6,571 nucleotides of DNA from Rhodospirillales bacterium (GTDB taxonomy: Bacteria; Pseudomonadota; Alphaproteobacteria; UBA8366; JADFVY01): assembly GCA_024644185.1 (NCBI GenBank), contig JAHELM010000148.1:1-6571 (forward strand), written 5' to 3'. The notes under the pieces are model-generated. The model saw only the letters and a program-made list of their open reading frames with translations. It made no database searches and had not been told where the DNA came from. The number at the start of each line of letters is the position of its first letter. The stretch's first letter is position 1. The translations under genes and the position numbers were made by a program. Below, one piece after another: positions 5,396 to 6,571 of the stretch.

Positions 5396-6571
5396 ATGCG
5401 CCGCAAGGGAACACCCGGGCACCACCCCATGAAGCTCGACGAACAAGGGCTCCGCGACTGGAGCAGGCGGCTGGCTTTCGCCGTGGCGGGGACGGCGGGT
5501 CGCCGGGCATGCGCCGTGGCGGCGACCTATGCGGTGCTCGTCGCCATGGCGCTTGCGCCGGTTTTTCTGGTGGAAATCATCCCGGTTGCCGGATTCGCCA
5601 ACCACATTGCGCGGGTCCACGTTCTGGCCGAATACGCGAACGATCCCTTGCTGCGGCAGGCCTACAGCGTCGACTGGGCGGTGAAGCCGAATCTGGCTCT
5701 CGATATCGTTTTGCCGCCGCTAGCCCGGTTGTTGCCCCTGTTCGTCGTCGGCAAGCTGTTTTTCGCGGTGTCGCTATTGCTGCTGGTCGGCGGCACCGCC
5801 GCGCTGCATCGCATGCTGCATGGCAAGATCGGCCTTTGGCCGGCCGCGGCGTTTCTGTTGCTCTACAATCAGATCGTGATGATGGGCTTCCTGAATTATG
5901 CCTTCGGGCTGGGCCTGGCGCTGCTGGGAATGGCTGGATGGATCGCCATGCGGGGTCGCTCGGCTGCCTTGCGTATCGCGATCTTTTCCGTGTTCTCCAT
6001 GGCACTGTTCTTCACGCATCTGATGTCGCTCGGCATTTATGGCCTGCTGGTCGGCGCTCATGAATTCTCGCGCGCGCTGGGGCCCGGTTTCGACTGGCGC
6101 CGCGCGTTGCGGGAATGGACCATCGGCGCGGCGCAATTCCTGCCGTCGGCGGCATTGTTGATCGCGACGCTGCCGCCCCGTGCCGAGGTGTCCTTCCAGC
6201 AATACGGAGGCATTCTGGTAAAGATCTTCGCCATCCTGTCGCCGCTCGTCGCCTACCGGGACACGATCAGCGCGGCGGTTATCCTGGTTGCGATCGTCAC
6301 GATCCTGTTTGCACTGGCGACGAAGCGGTTCCGTCTTGCGCCGGACACCGCGCTGCCCCTGATCGCGCTGGCGGCGGTGGGCCTGGCGGTGCCGTTCACC
6401 ACGCATGGCCGATATGGCGGCGTCTGGGGCCTCGACCTTCGCATTTTCGTGGCACTGGCATTTTTCGGCGTCGCGGCGGTGGATTTCCAGGCGCGCCGCA
6501 TCAGGGTCGCTGTTGTTCTCGGGCTTTGCGCGCTGGGTGTGTTCGGGCTGCGGGTCGGCGATATCGGCAGG
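5396..6571 (+). CDS. Paralogous polytopic membrane protein (second of the pair), C-terminus beyond the window
   Basis: 392 codons are open to the right edge, so the end is missing. The whole visible length aligns with the preceding protein. Shared blocks include LHGKIGLWPAA (141-151), LNYAFGLGLAL (166-176), T-H-L-M-S-L-G-I-Y-G (207-216), GAAQFLPSAAL (244-254), A-T-L-P-P (257-261), and G-R-Y-G-G-V-W-G-L-D-L-R with F-V-A-L-A-F-F (338-357). It therefore has the same multi-helix architecture and presumably ends in a similar periplasmic domain outside the window. The loop after the first helix reads V-A-G-F-A-N-H: Asn69 and His70 are kept, but the Asp of copy one is Gly66. If that Asp is catalytic, this copy may be inactive or altered in specificity. 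The start is uncertain. ATG 5396 has GGAG directly against it, while in-frame ATGs at 5357 and 5429 have no good ribosome-binding site. It may be translated from a message shared with the gene ending 66 nt upstream. Confidence 0.85.
   Translation, partial: MRRKGTPGHHPMKLDEQGLRDWSRRLAFAVAGTAGRRACAVAATYAVLVAMALAPVFLVEIIPVAGFANHIARVHVLAEYANDPLLRQAYSVDWAVKPNLALDIVLPPLARLLPLFVVGKLFFAVSLLLLVGGTAALHRMLHGKIGLWPAAAFLLLYNQIVMMGFLNYAFGLGLALLGMAGWIAMRGRSAALRIAIFSVFSMALFFTHLMSLGIYGLLVGAHEFSRALGPGFDWRRALREWTIGAAQFLPSAALLIATLPPRAEVSFQQYGGILVKIFAILSPLVAYRDTISAAVILVAIVTILFALATKRFRLAPDTALPLIALAAVGLAVPFTTHGRYGGVWGLDLRIFVALAFFGVAAVDFQARRIRVAVVLGLCALGVFGLRVGDIGR

Noticed and set aside
1..6571. CRISPR array, insertion sequence, toxin-antitoxin pair or riboswitch
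   Set aside because: No spaced direct repeats, transposase, terminal inverted repeats, small overlapping gene pair or recognisable aptamer was seen on either strand.

Overview
The window is GC-rich DNA with strong G/C preference at third codon positions. It looks like an alphaproteobacterial chromosome, perhaps of the Rhodospirillales type. That assignment rests on base composition, on the SfsA and CinA-like proteins, and on a membrane-protein family I associate with Alphaproteobacteria. It was not tested by any search. I see no phage genes, insertion sequences, transposases or CRISPR arrays.

Layout from left to right: (1) the 5' part of sfsA on the minus strand, running off the left edge; (2) a divergent pair of exported proteins on the plus strand, a lipoprotein (477-1172) and a signal-peptide protein (1294-2151); (3) a CinA-family/MoaB-like molybdopterin-binding-domain protein (2230-2991), with a plausible promoter before it and a candidate terminator after it; (4) an AT-rich promoter island driving a 72-residue single-pass membrane protein that starts with GTG (3140-3358); (5) a type II tRNA-Leu(UAA) with encoded CCA (3438-3526), preceded by a perfect 10-bp inverted repeat; (6) two tandem, clearly paralogous polytopic membrane proteins (3644-5329 complete; 5396 onward cut by the right edge).

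The most unusual content is the pair at 477-2151. Each is an exported protein of unrecognised family made of two tandem copies of a domain. In each case the cysteines fall at the same place in both copies (one Cys pair per copy in the lipoprotein, four Cys per copy in its neighbour). This suggests two families of disulfide-stabilised envelope domains that arose by internal duplication and may work together. The second point of interest is the membrane-protein pair. A conserved D-x-x-N-H motif in the first periplasmic loop of copy one has become G-x-x-N-H in copy two, so the two copies may have diverged in function.

The housekeeping genes (sfsA, CinA-like, tRNA-Leu) have no obvious pathway link with the exported proteins. 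The plus-strand genes have separate promoter-like or hairpin-containing gaps, so the window looks like several short transcription units rather than one operon. The exception is the membrane pair, which could be co-transcribed across a 66-nt gap.
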